Assembly (NCBI RefSeq): GCF_003820355.1
Contig: NZ_RPOK01000001.1
Coordinates: 956,847 to 1,020,846, forward strand
DNA from: Paralteromonas sediminis
GTDB lineage: Bacteria > Pseudomonadota > Gammaproteobacteria > Enterobacterales > Alteromonadaceae
Direction: 5' to 3'
DNA: 64,000 bases
Positions 1 through 8,877 of this stretch are shown here, piece after piece (position 1 is the first letter of the stretch; each line of letters begins with the position of its first letter). The translations under genes and the position numbers were made by a program. The notes under the pieces are model-generated. The model ran no database searches. It saw only the letters and a program-made list of their open reading frames with translations, and was not told the DNA's origin.

Positions 1-1053
1 GTCCGCTTTTGGGTGATTGGATTTCAGTTGTTTTAAATAATCACTAACCTGCTTTACTAGTTTGCTGGTTTGCTTCTGTTCAGATGTCATCGCGAAGTCG
101 ATACCAGCACGTGCCACATTTAAATAGATTTCTGGTTTGTCATGAATCGAGTTTTTGGCATATTTAACAATACGCTTAGCCGCTTCGAATTGGATTTCGT
201 AATCATGAGTAAGTCGTGCTAGGTCGAGTGCCGTATGATGCCGCTTAACATTGCGCGGTGATACGTCACTGGCCACCCCCACAGTTTCCAAGGCAACGTC
301 GAATTCTTTTTGTTTTATTTGCAAAGCGGTGAGCAAGTCGTAGGCGGCAAGCATGGAGTCGGGGCGGAAAGCTAACTGCAAGATGCGTTTTTCGGCGTCG
401 TCATCCTCGTCTAATACTATATGGCAACGCACTAATCCTAATTGGGCCCACGTAAAATTCTGTACGTTGATAATTGCCTGATAAAACTCTTTCGCCTGTT
501 CGTTATATCCACATGCTAACAATAGCTCGCCTTTTAACTTTAGCGCCAACGCAAAGAAGTCGGCGTTTTTAGGCTCGGTCAGGAAATTTTCAATTTCAGA
601 TAAGGCCTTATCCAGCTGATTCATTTCGACCAGTCGATAAATAGGGCGCAGGGCTTGCTTTCGAGTGAGTACACGAGTTAATCGTTTGTTTAGTTCCCTT
701 ACGGTAAAAGGCTTGGCAAGAAAATCATCAGGTTGTAATTCAACGATGCTGTGAACGATATCTGGTGTAGTATCGGCACTAATAAAAACAAACGCAGTGC
801 TTGGGGGAAGATCGTTGTTTTCCTTTATTTGCTCATAAAAAAAATAACCATCTTGTTCTTGTTTTAGTTCGTAGGAGCAAATGATTAAATCGTAATGGGT
901 TGAACGCACCGCATTAATGGCGTGTGTTACTTTGTCCACGTAGTCAATGTCCTGGAACCCCAATTCTTCCATGGAATATTTCAAATAGCCTTTTGCGAGA
1001 ACCTGATCATCGACAACTAGTACACGCATTTTCCGGGTTAACTTGTGGTTCAT
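1..1053 (-). CDS. Atypical response regulator with C-terminal helical repeats (partial)
   Basis: The gene reads leftwards from an ATG at 1053 and runs off the left edge, so only the first 351 codons are present. Residues about 8-130 form a CheY-like receiver: the acidic pair (VVDDQ), the Ser/Thr position (FISAD) and the Lys (AKPF) are present. The phosphoacceptor Asp is replaced: the beta-3 strand reads DLIICSYEL, with Ser at the usual Asp position. The rest looks like TPR-type helical repeats (for example RPIYRLVEMNQLDKALSEIE). It is a paralogue of the gene at 63148. Phosphorylation-independent protein-protein signalling is inferred; the partner is unknown. Confidence 0.8.
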   Translation of the reverse strand, partial: MNHKLTRKMRVLVVDDQVLAKGYLKYSMEELGFQDIDYVDKVTHAINAVRSTHYDLIICSYELKQEQDGYFFYEQIKENNDLPPSTAFVFISADTTPDIVHSIVELQPDDFLAKPFTVRELNKRLTRVLTRKQALRPIYRLVEMNQLDKALSEIENFLTEPKNADFFALALKLKGELLLACGYNEQAKEFYQAIINVQNFTWAQLGLVRCHIVLDEDDDAEKRILQLAFRPDSMLAAYDLLTALQIKQKEFDVALETVGVASDVSPRNVKRHHTALDLARLTHDYEIQFEAAKRIVKYAKNSIHDKPEIYLNVARAGIDFAMTSEQKQTSKLVKQVSDYLKQLKSNHPKAD

Positions 1054-1260
1054 TTGTTTCCTAATTCAACTTGCTAACTACTATTATCGTCAATTTCCGC
1101 AATTCCCTTATTAAATCGTGCGTCGTACAAATTGTCATGCTTTTGAAGAAGACTTGATAGTTTTTAAATGACATACTTAGCTCTAATGGTACAGAAACAA
1201 TTATCGAACTACACCTGATATGGTCAAGTTACCGCGAATAATTGCAAAAAGGAGCGGGCA

Positions 1261-1938
1261 GTGCGCTGGTATAACACACTAATTGTTAGCATTGTATCGG
1301 CTATTTTCTCTCTCCAAAGTTATGCTGCTAACCCAACGGCATCTGTATTAGCCGTTGAATATCCACCGTTCACAACCAACAGCGAAATCAACGAGGGTAT
1401 TGCATTTGCTGTATTACGTGACAGAACGAGGCAGTCGTCTATTAATTGGGTTGCAGAATTTGTTCCTCCGGCAAGAGCCCATAAGCGTATACAGCAAGGA
1501 GACTGGTGTGCCAGCTTCTACCCAGCCTTTGGTGACAATAAGTACACCAGTTTGGCCTTAACATCCGACCCGATAAAAATCGGTCTGATAAGAAAAACTC
1601 AGCGCATCCCCTTTAGCTGGGCTGACTTAGAAGCATTTTCGGGCAACAGCATTGCGTTGCTAAGAAGCGGACAAGACAGTGTATTTGTCAAACAGTTTGA
1701 GGATGCGGGCATGCAGGTTATTTTTGTTGAAAACATTGATGCTGCGGCAAAGATGGTGCTTTTGGACAGGGCAGATTTTGCCATGATGGATAATGTCACT
1801 TATGCCAATTTGGATAAAGACATCGCCACACAACTGCAGTTTTCTAAAAATATCCTTATTTCTACACCCATTACGCTGTTTGTGCATGTGAGCTGCTATA
1901 GAGTCCTTAAACAGGCATTCCCGCAACTGGGCCGCTAG
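1261..1938 (+). CDS. Small periplasmic solute-binding-protein-like protein
   Basis: This 225-residue protein starts at a GTG preceded by a strong ribosome binding site (AGGAG, about 1250-1255). It has a signal peptide (hydrophobic LIVSIVSAIFSL, cleavage probably after SYA). The body resembles the SBP_bac_3 fold: an N-terminal VEYPPFTT strand, AGIAF-like segment (EGIAFAVL) and a late DFAMMDN segment typical of the second lobe. It is a little short for the family and its C-terminus ends soon after a Cys, so the last helix may be missing. It lies 25 bp upstream of a lipoprotein gene and probably shares its transcript. No permease is nearby, so sensing or an orphan role is as likely as transport. 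Confidence 0.65.
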   Translation: MRWYNTLIVSIVSAIFSLQSYAANPTASVLAVEYPPFTTNSEINEGIAFAVLRDRTRQSSINWVAEFVPPARAHKRIQQGDWCASFYPAFGDNKYTSLALTSDPIKIGLIRKTQRIPFSWADLEAFSGNSIALLRSGQDSVFVKQFEDAGMQVIFVENIDAAAKMVLLDRADFAMMDNVTYANLDKDIATQLQFSKNILISTPITLFVHVSCYRVLKQAFPQLGR

Positions 1939-1963
1939 TTCGCCTTCTGGGTAGGAGTCAGTC

Positions 1964-2527
1964 ATGGTGTTATCTCAGACCGTTAGTATGTTTGTTCTGG
2001 TGTTAGCTGTTACTGGGTGTAACTTACCTTTAAATAGTAAAGAAGCTGAAAAGGCGGGCTTGTCGGCCTGTGATTTACGTAGTTTTCGATCAATCGAACA
2101 CGCTATACAGAGCGGGGACGGCCATGGACATGGGCCTAATATCGGTTCTGATGAGTGGAAATCAACGATTGAGTTCAAACTTGGTGTGACGCCGCAAGAA
2201 AAGGAATTAGCCTTACATACGGCCAATTGGTGCGAATTTATTGAAAGTAGAATTGCGCAGTCAAATGCTAACACTACAAGATCATTGCCCTCATTTGATT
2301 GTACCAAGACAAAAAGGCGTGTAGAGGAATTAATCTGCAAGTCGCACCAGCTGGAAGAATTAGACGTGAAACTTGCATACTTTTATAAAGCTGCAACAGC
2401 AAAAGCCAGTGACAATGCCCAGCACCTTAAATATTTGCAAGCGGAACAGCGAGGATGGTTAAAGGGTAGGGATGAATGCTGGAAAGCCTCTATTTATTCA
2501 AAACTTGCCAACTCTCTACTTGCATAG
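1964..2527 (+). CDS. LprI-like (DUF1311) lipoprotein
   Basis: The 187-residue product begins with a lipoprotein signal (lipobox VTGC, Cys near residue 19). The C-terminal 70 residues match the lysozyme-inhibitor LprI-type domain: SFDCTKTKRRVEELIC, then LxxLDxxLAxxY (LEELDVKLAYFY) and WLKGRDECW. Family members bind lysozyme in some bacteria, but that role is not shown here. The usual tail after the last Cys is replaced by a short SIYSKLANSLLA ending, and the gene overlaps the end of the convergent EAL gene by 38 bp. This suggests a truncated or rearranged 3' end. A ribosome binding site (TAGGAG) precedes the ATG. Confidence 0.65.
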   Translation: MVLSQTVSMFVLVLAVTGCNLPLNSKEAEKAGLSACDLRSFRSIEHAIQSGDGHGHGPNIGSDEWKSTIEFKLGVTPQEKELALHTANWCEFIESRIAQSNANTTRSLPSFDCTKTKRRVEELICKSHQLEELDVKLAYFYKAATAKASDNAQHLKYLQAEQRGWLKGRDECWKASIYSKLANSLLA

Positions 2528-4655
2528 GCTTATGAAAAAGGAATCCTTGCATTACATTGCAGCCGTATGCAGAAAGAAACGCGGCCTGTCTCTCTGTCTC
2601 CACGCCCTCGGCAACCACATTAGCTTTAATAGCTCTGCCAAGTTCGATGATTATCTTGACTATAGACTGGCTTGCAGTATCGCCCTCTAAGTTAGTTATG
2701 AAAGATTTATCAATTTTAAGCTCATGTACACGCATTTCTTTAAGGTAGGATAGAGAGGAATAGCCTGTTCCAAAATCATCAATGGAAAATCGAAATCCCT
2801 TGGCTGATAATTTATGGATAAGTGCTGTAGCAAAGGCCATATCTTTTATTAGAGTACTTTCGGTTATTTCTAATATTAAGCTTGTTGTTTTGATTCCGTA
2901 TTTGTCTGCTATTGATATAAGTGATGTTTCAAAACCGCTGTGTGTAAGGAAGTGTGCACTGATATTTACCGCTATACTAACATCTTGCCCATTTTGTTTG
3001 GCGAGCATTATAATTTCACATGCTTTGTGCAGTGCCGCATGACTTAACGTTAGAATTTCAGGCCCTTCTTCGGCGATAGGAATGAAAATTCCTGGTGAAA
3101 CAAATCCAAGTGTAGGCGATTGCCAACGCATCAGTAGTTCTGCTGAGAGTATTTCTTCGTTATTATGCACTTGTGGTTGCACAACAAATGAAAACTCATT
3201 TGCAGCTACTGCCTCGGGAAGAGCTCGCTTGACATGCTCTTTCAAAATAACTTGCTCTACTTCCTTGTCTGTTAATCTGTGCGATCTTAGCTCGCCGCTA
3301 GCATTGATGTGTTTTTTTGCTTCATCTAAGAGCGCCCAAATAATTGGTTTCGTTAATGCATTTGCTTTGAAGCAAAAGCTGCCTATATTCAGCGCTACAT
3401 TGATAGAGCTCAGGCTTTCTTCAGCACAGCTCTCAACAATTCTCATAACTTGTTGTTCCAAGACAGAGGGTGCTTCAGTAGATGATATTGGGATCGTACA
3501 CACGATATAAAAGGTATTTAAACCTACATGAAACAGTGTATACCCCTGAGGTACGATGGCTCTTAATTGCTGCGCAATTTTTTCAATGACTTTCAACTCT
3601 GCGCCTTCACCATGTTCATGCTGAATTCGCTCAAATCGTTCGATGTATATGACGGCACAATACATATTCTTTTGCGTTAGTTGAATGATGCCAAGCGAAT
3701 TAGTCAGTACCTGTTTAAGCACGTACATATTTGGAAGTTTACTGATTGGATGACGTGAAGAAAAAGTTTTCAGTTGGTTTTCGAGGTGAACCGTTCTAGT
3801 AATATTTTGGATGTATCCGAGATAGTATTTTTGTTGATGGAGGTTTACCTCGGCAACATGTAATTGAATGTCGAAGAGGTCTCCTGATTTATGTTTCGCC
3901 TGTAATTTTCGTCCTTTCCCAATAATGTTTCCTGATCCAGTTGATTCATATTTTTTAATAAATCCATCATGATATTTTGCAAAATCATCTGGCATTAGCA
4001 ACGTTACGTTTTTTCCAATTAGTTCGCTCTCTTCATAGCCAAAAAGGTCGAGACATCCTCTATTTATTGATTGGACAACTCCCTTATTATCAATAGTGAC
4101 CAACCCTTCTGGAATTGCATCGTGAATCGCATCAAAAAGCATATTTTTGGCTTTAAGGGATTCTAGTGATTCACTGAAGCTCTGAATGTTTTCCATTGCT
4201 CGCATCTCTGTAGTCACAGATTGAACTAAAGAGGTGAAAAGTCTCTTTATAAACTTAAGGTTTTTCTTCGGCGCTTTATACAAGGCTGCGACGAGCCCTT
4301 TCTGATGATTTCTTTCGTCTGTGAGGGGGTAACCTATGTAAGACTCAATATTGTTTTCTGTTAGAAAAGGAGCTCTAGGAAATGCATCAGCAACCCCTTG
4401 ATAATAAATACAGTTCTTGGTTTCCGAAAGCTGCTCACAAGGTGTGCCGAAAAGCGAATAGGTAATGTTTCTAGCTTTCTGGCCGTCTATTAAATAGCAA
4501 AACGTCTTAACTGTGTGTGTTTCATGATCAATTAAAGCAAATAACAAATGGTCAGCATTCACTACCTCATTGATATGTGAAGCAATACGTAAAACTTGGT
4601 CAGAATTCGATAACTCATTTAGCCATCTACTTCTGTTATCGTTTGTGTTAATCAT
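2490..4655 (-). CDS. GAF-PAS-GGDEF(degenerate)-EAL c-di-GMP phosphodiesterase
   Basis: The 721-residue cytoplasmic protein has, in order, a GAF domain (about 10-160), a PAS domain (about 175-290), a degenerate GGDEF (about 305-450) and an EAL domain (about 475-720). The GGDEF signature is lost (VGLNTFYIV where RxGGDEFxx is expected), so it cannot be an active cyclase. The EAL domain keeps its key residues: ELLMRW for the ExLxRW motif, LEITES, IDDFGTGYSSLSYL, and VVAEGVET. The likely reaction is hydrolysis of c-di-GMP to pGpG, controlled by small-molecule or redox input at GAF/PAS. No transmembrane segment is seen. It overlaps the convergent LprI-like gene at its 3' end. Confidence 0.85.
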   Translation of the reverse strand: MINTNDNRSRWLNELSNSDQVLRIASHINEVVNADHLLFALIDHETHTVKTFCYLIDGQKARNITYSLFGTPCEQLSETKNCIYYQGVADAFPRAPFLTENNIESYIGYPLTDERNHQKGLVAALYKAPKKNLKFIKRLFTSLVQSVTTEMRAMENIQSFSESLESLKAKNMLFDAIHDAIPEGLVTIDNKGVVQSINRGCLDLFGYEESELIGKNVTLLMPDDFAKYHDGFIKKYESTGSGNIIGKGRKLQAKHKSGDLFDIQLHVAEVNLHQQKYYLGYIQNITRTVHLENQLKTFSSRHPISKLPNMYVLKQVLTNSLGIIQLTQKNMYCAVIYIERFERIQHEHGEGAELKVIEKIAQQLRAIVPQGYTLFHVGLNTFYIVCTIPISSTEAPSVLEQQVMRIVESCAEESLSSINVALNIGSFCFKANALTKPIIWALLDEAKKHINASGELRSHRLTDKEVEQVILKEHVKRALPEAVAANEFSFVVQPQVHNNEEILSAELLMRWQSPTLGFVSPGIFIPIAEEGPEILTLSHAALHKACEIIMLAKQNGQDVSIAVNISAHFLTHSGFETSLISIADKYGIKTTSLILEITESTLIKDMAFATALIHKLSAKGFRFSIDDFGTGYSSLSYLKEMRVHELKIDKSFITNLEGDTASQSIVKIIIELGRAIKANVVAEGVETERQAAFLSAYGCNVMQGFLFHKPMQVESWQVLNK

Positions 4656-4810
4656 ACTTGCATAAATTTTCTACTAACAACGTTGTGATTTCTATCATGC
4701 AGTTATTTATATTGGATAAAAATCAGAAAAATATATTGGAATCAATCAATTAAAAGTAATGTGGTGTTTTTAAAGTGGTTACATAATTTGTTGTTAGTTG
4801 ATAGTACAAC

Positions 4811-4842
4811 CTCAAACTCCAAACCTTAATTTGAAGTTTGAG
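4811..4842. repeat. Inverted repeat downstream of the secreted-protein gene
   Basis: CTCAAACT at 4811-4818 is exactly complementary to AGTTTGAG at 4835-4842, with a further inner CAAA/TTTG pairing, giving an extended hairpin. It lies just beyond the stop codon of the leftward gene at 4870. No T-run follows on the minus strand, so it is not a textbook terminator; it may stabilise the mRNA end. Confidence 0.4.
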
Positions 4843-4869
4843 ATTTTATTACCGACATAGAAGATGTCA

Positions 4870-5649
4870 TTAATGACCTTTAACGCGTAAATACTCAAAA
4901 GCAAACAAAGACTTTCCGACCTTACTGTTATAGTACTGACAGTAAAGTTTTTCTCCTGTTTTAGGCGCATTAAATCCTGGTGCTGCGAAGAAGCTGAGCG
5001 CAGTTTTGCCCCGTTTCTTAAGGTCGGATGAATAAGCGGAAGCGCGATCACTATTAGAACCTTCAGCACAATTTTCAACGTTGCTTTCGCCGTGGCCACA
5101 GTGCAAGAACATGTGTGAATCACTGAGGTAATTAGGATTTGAAGGGTATTGGTCTCTTACTTCATCAATCGCGCCGGCACCTGGATTTGCAGATTTAACA
5201 CATTGCATCTCCCAAGTCCCACCCTCAGCTTTGTATGCGCTCTCATCAACTTCAAAATACAGCACTTCTCTAGTCTGTAAAGAAGGAAGTATACAACCGT
5301 GCTTTACTTCGCCTGGTCTGCGGTTAATAAAACCCGAGCGTTCCTCGTTACTGAACCCCTTTTTGAATGTGTAGTCACCTAAGTTTCCGACCATTACATT
5401 TTCAATATTTATGCCTATGCAAGAAGTAAATGAGCGCAGTTCTTCAGACGGCTCGCCCAACTCAGGTGTTGTTGCACTGACAGCAGCATTTTGTGCCTGT
5501 TCACTCACTGATTGCTTTTCCTCTTTTGCTTTAGAGTTGATAGCTTGTGCTGCTTTGTCTTTTAGCTTATCGAAGAATTGCGCATTAGCTGCACCCGAGC
5601 CAATTACTGCAGTGCCAAGAAGAATGAGTGATGCTTTATTCAATTTCAT
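4870..5649 (-). CDS. Secreted cysteine-containing protein of unknown function
   Basis: The 259-residue product has a clear Sec signal peptide (LILLGTAVIGSGAANA, cleavage before QFF). A short charged amphipathic stretch follows (DKLKDKAAQAINSKAKEEK), then an extracytoplasmic domain with several Cys (TSCIGIN, HGCILPS, MQCVKS, LHCGHGESNVENCAEG, LYCQYY) that may form disulfides. I recognise no catalytic motif and no named family. It is monocistronic, with an ATG start at 5649, and is divergent from the response regulator at 5758, so the two share a 108-bp control region. A link to the two-component locus is possible but only inferred from position. Confidence 0.6.
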   Translation of the reverse strand: MKLNKASLILLGTAVIGSGAANAQFFDKLKDKAAQAINSKAKEEKQSVSEQAQNAAVSATTPELGEPSEELRSFTSCIGINIENVMVGNLGDYTFKKGFSNEERSGFINRRPGEVKHGCILPSLQTREVLYFEVDESAYKAEGGTWEMQCVKSANPGAGAIDEVRDQYPSNPNYLSDSHMFLHCGHGESNVENCAEGSNSDRASAYSSDLKKRGKTALSFFAAPGFNAPKTGEKLYCQYYNSKVGKSLFAFEYLRVKGH

Positions 5650-5757
5650 TTGAATGTCCTGAATGATTCTATTGTTAACTAGTATTTGAAAAGCAAATTA
5701 TTATCGATATGATTAGGACAGTGTTTAAATTTAGTACTTTAGTGTTACGTATACTAC

Positions 5758-6390
5758 ATGCCGAACATCCGTATTCTTTCTATTGACGATCATCCTATAT
5801 TTACCAACGGTCTCTCCGTGGCATTACAAACAAAAATGCGAGAGATTGAGGTTCAAGCAATAGCTGAGCCACTTGCTGCACTCAAAAAAATTCAAAAAGA
5901 ATCATTTGACCTGCTAATTTTGGATTTTTGCATGCCGGGGCTTGATGGCATTTCTTTCCTGCGGGCCATGGATGCACGGGCACTTGTAGTGCCTGTGATT
6001 CTAATGACGGCAAACAACGACTTAGCAATCTTTGAGCAAGCGCTTAGTTTGGGCGTTGTGGGTATTATATCGAAGAACGCAAACATTGAAGAAGTAGTCA
6101 TGGCAATAGACAACGTCATGAGAGGAGAGATTTATATTTCGAGTAACTTGAAAGAGCGCCTTAATCAAGTGGGCAAGTTTAGCTTAGACAATACTCAAAC
6201 AGTATTAACTGAACGCCAGCTCGAAATTCTTAATATGGTAAAAAGAGGGCTGACAAATGAACAGATAGGAAATGTTCTCTTCATTAGTGAACGAACGGTC
6301 AAGTCGCATCTGCAGACTATATTCAAAATCTTAAATGTTAAAAATCGGGTATCGTGTGTGCAAAAATGCAGTGATATGGGATTGCTATAA
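5758..6390 (+). CDS. NarL/FixJ-family response regulator
   Basis: The 210-residue protein combines an intact receiver (acidic pair in SIDDHPIF, phosphoacceptor Asp in LLILDFCMPGLDG, Thr in ILMTAN, Lys in ISKNA) with a C-terminal LuxR-type helix-turn-helix (LTERQLEILNMVKRGLTNEQ, then FISERTVKSHLQTIF). It therefore should dimerise and bind DNA on phosphorylation. Its probable partner is the hybrid kinase at 6982, which lies 0.6 kb away and is separated only by a convergent lipoprotein gene. Likely targets are the divergent gene at 5649 and the peptide genes at 8878-9195, but this is inference. Confidence 0.88.
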   Translation: MPNIRILSIDDHPIFTNGLSVALQTKMREIEVQAIAEPLAALKKIQKESFDLLILDFCMPGLDGISFLRAMDARALVVPVILMTANNDLAIFEQALSLGVVGIISKNANIEEVVMAIDNVMRGEIYISSNLKERLNQVGKFSLDNTQTVLTERQLEILNMVKRGLTNEQIGNVLFISERTVKSHLQTIFKILNVKNRVSCVQKCSDMGLL

Positions 6391-6420
6391 CACTTGTAAC
6401 AACAACCCCCCCCCGATATC

Positions 6421-6810
6421 TTATGACTTGAACCCTTTTAACTCATCCAATAATATTTGGGCAGCTTTTGGGTTTCTACTTTGCAAAGAGTTTAGTTCTA
6501 AAATCAATCCTTGGTACTCACTAGCAATTTTAGGTGTGATTTGCGCTAGCTTCTGAGCAACATCTGGTGTTTTGGCTTCGTCCGAGTTTAGCGCTTTAAT
6601 TGCGTTACTATAGCTGTTTGCCAGAGTCTGAATATCTTGTTCTATTGCTTCGGCATCTTTCTCTGATTGAACACTTGCAAGCAAGCTTCTGCCTTCTTGC
6701 AAATCAGCTAATGCTGATTCTGCTATGCTAACAGTTTCGCTTTGACCGCTGTTACAAGCACTTAAAAAAAACACGAGAACGATAAGTTGTAAAAGTTGGT
6801 TAGATTTCAT
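6421..6810 (-). CDS. Small helical lipoprotein, unknown function
   Basis: The ATG at 6810 is chosen because it starts directly with a lipoprotein signal (LLQLIVLVFFLSAC, lipobox LSAC); longer in-frame versions would bury it. The mature part (about 110 residues) is mostly predicted helix with heptad-like Leu/Ala spacing (AESALADLQEGRSLLASV, AEAIEQDIQTLANSY) and no catalytic motif. It sits convergently between a response regulator and its presumed kinase, so it could be a periplasmic accessory or sensor component of that system. A run of eight C lies in the 30-bp gap to the regulator. Confidence 0.6.
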   Translation of the reverse strand: MKSNQLLQLIVLVFFLSACNSGQSETVSIAESALADLQEGRSLLASVQSEKDAEAIEQDIQTLANSYSNAIKALNSDEAKTPDVAQKLAQITPKIASEYQGLILELNSLQSRNPKAAQILLDELKGFKS

Positions 6811-6981
6811 GTAAAGACCTAAGGTTGGTTTAAATACAATGAAATTGGACCATACAATGTGCTTGAATGTATTTTTTTGATACTTAAGTACCAACCTTTT
6901 TTCATTGCATACCTATTCATGTTTCATAGTATTTAAAAATAACCATCATGGAAAAAATAGCAGAGCTTTTAGGAAATTTTT

Positions 6982-8742
6982 TTGAGTTGCGATCCCATTA
7001 ATACTACCTATTTATCGTCCACATCAGAGAAAGATCGCGAGGTTGATCGGATAAGGCTTGAAACGTTCATGAGACTAACCAGCCCTCACTTAATTGTAGG
7101 TTGTTTAACTGCTGTGATCGTATATTTTCTCTTTAGGCCTTTTGCATCACCAGATGCCCCATTTATTTGGTTGTCCTTGAACCTACTCTTGGTCATTACC
7201 AGCGCTTCACATTATGGCGTTTATTTTTTTAAAAAAAACCTACTAGATTTTACTGGATGGAAAATTTCAATTTTTATCATGTCGCTTCTCTGGGGAGGTG
7301 TGTGGTCTTTGCCTATTTTTATATTTACTCATGATGCGCCAATTCTCTATCTCTGTGTAATGATAATACTTCTAATCGCGATGGTATCGGTACCAGCACC
7401 GGCTATGTGTCATTACCCACTGGCCTATTTTATATACATGTCGATGCCTCTTATGGCGTTGGGTTTCAAGGTCAAACAGTTAACCATTGAAGGAAGTGAA
7501 TTATTATTATTTATGACGCCTTTTTTATGGGGCACGTTACTCATTTATGGCTGGGATCTTTATAAAACACTGTTATTATCTATTGGATTACAGGTCGAAG
7601 TGCAACGAGCATATAAACAGTCAGAGCAGGCTAACCTTGCGAAATCTAAGTTTATTGCTACGGCAAGTCACGATATCAGACAACCTCTTCAAGCCTCTAT
7701 TTTTCTTCTTGAGGCTTTAAAAAATTATGGAAATTTGAACAAAAATATTACAAAGCACATTACAAGTTTAGATAAGAGCATGGAAAATATGTCTAACTTG
7801 CTCAATGCGCTTTTGGATGTGTCCAAGTTAGATGCAAATAGTATGGTTTCAAAATCAGAAAACATTTCTCTGCAAAAATTCATGCATGCACTAAAGAGCG
7901 ATTACCACCAACTCATAATAGAAAAGCCTATGATAGAGGTGCAGTTTGATGTCGAAGATTGCTTTGCTTATGTTGATGGACTGTTATTGCGTAGAGTTAT
8001 CGAAAACTTATTTACGAATGCCTTGAAATATACCGAATCTGGAAGTGTGACAATTCAGGTTAGGCAACAAAATGACAGAATCTTTATTGCTGTAACTGAT
8101 ACTGGGGTAGGTATACCTTCTCATTGCTGGGACCATATTTATGATGAATTCTTCCAGGTTGAAAATACACAAAGAGATCAAAGTAATGGGCTTGGTCTTG
8201 GTCTCTCCATTGTAAAGAAAATTTGTGTTCAGCAGCATTGGCCACTTGAATTTACCACATCTCTTAACAGGGGAAGCGAATTCAGAGTTAATGTTCCAGC
8301 AGGAAAGCGCACTGAAACATTGCCAGTAAGCGATGCGTTACCTTTTAATATAAACCTACTGAGAGGTAAGGTTGTTGCTGTTCTCGAAAATGATGAAGCT
8401 ATTCGACAAAACCTAGCAACCTTGTTAGCACAGTGGGGATGCAAATCACATTGCTCAGGTGAATTTAGTCAATTTAGAAGCAGTGTTATAACTAATGGAA
8501 TTAAATTTGATTTATTAATTATAGACAACAGACTTTCCGGCAGCATGAAAGGGCTAGATGCTATCAAAATACTGCAAAGCGAACTGAATTATACTTTCGA
8601 AACAATAATGTTAACTGGCGATACGGCTACAACAGACCTAATTACAATTGAAAATGACGGGATCTTCGTTCTTCACAAGCCCATAAAGCCAGCGATGTTA
8701 AGAGCTGCTATTATGAAAAAACTGAGACTACAAAAAATATGA
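6982..8742 (+). CDS. Membrane hybrid sensor histidine kinase
   Basis: The 586-residue protein starts at TTG with an upstream AGGAAA; the next ATG would cut into the first membrane segment. Residues about 30-205 hold roughly five or six transmembrane helices. They are followed by a HisKA domain (His in TASHDIRQPLQAS), an HATPase_c domain (N box ENLFTNALKY, G1 TDTGVGIP, G2 GLGLGLSIVKK) and a C-terminal receiver with phosphoacceptor Asp (LLIIDNRLSG) and Lys (LHKPIKP). The architecture is that of hybrid kinases often coupled to NarL-type regulators, and it probably acts with the regulator at 5758. The GG-leader peptide genes begin 135 bp downstream. Confidence 0.88.
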   Translation: MSCDPINTTYLSSTSEKDREVDRIRLETFMRLTSPHLIVGCLTAVIVYFLFRPFASPDAPFIWLSLNLLLVITSASHYGVYFFKKNLLDFTGWKISIFIMSLLWGGVWSLPIFIFTHDAPILYLCVMIILLIAMVSVPAPAMCHYPLAYFIYMSMPLMALGFKVKQLTIEGSELLLFMTPFLWGTLLIYGWDLYKTLLLSIGLQVEVQRAYKQSEQANLAKSKFIATASHDIRQPLQASIFLLEALKNYGNLNKNITKHITSLDKSMENMSNLLNALLDVSKLDANSMVSKSENISLQKFMHALKSDYHQLIIEKPMIEVQFDVEDCFAYVDGLLLRRVIENLFTNALKYTESGSVTIQVRQQNDRIFIAVTDTGVGIPSHCWDHIYDEFFQVENTQRDQSNGLGLGLSIVKKICVQQHWPLEFTTSLNRGSEFRVNVPAGKRTETLPVSDALPFNINLLRGKVVAVLENDEAIRQNLATLLAQWGCKSHCSGEFSQFRSSVITNGIKFDLLIIDNRLSGSMKGLDAIKILQSELNYTFETIMLTGDTATTDLITIENDGIFVLHKPIKPAMLRAAIMKKLRLQKI

Positions 8743-8762
8743 ATGGGTTGATCCTAGGTACG

Positions 8763-8798
8763 CAATGTGAAAGTTATCTATGCAAATCCATCACATTG
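8763..8798. promoter_or_regulatory. Inverted repeat before the GG-leader peptide genes
   Basis: CAATGTGA at 8763-8770 and TCACATTG at 8791-8798 form a perfect 8-bp inverted repeat with a 20-bp spacer, 80 bp upstream of the first peptide ATG. A related TACAATGTG lies at 6853-6861, upstream of the lipoprotein gene. The sites may be operators of the local response regulator; a weak hairpin is the alternative. Confidence 0.35.
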
Positions 8799-8877
8799 TA
8801 CAGTTTCCTCTTTTTACAAAACTTCTACACTGGTTATGACCTCTATTGGGTCTTACTGTTAAAAAAGGATATTTTAA

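Noticed and set aside
1660-1965. Minus-strand frame of 101 codons
   Set aside because: Antisense to the binding-protein-like gene, without a start context or recognisable domain.
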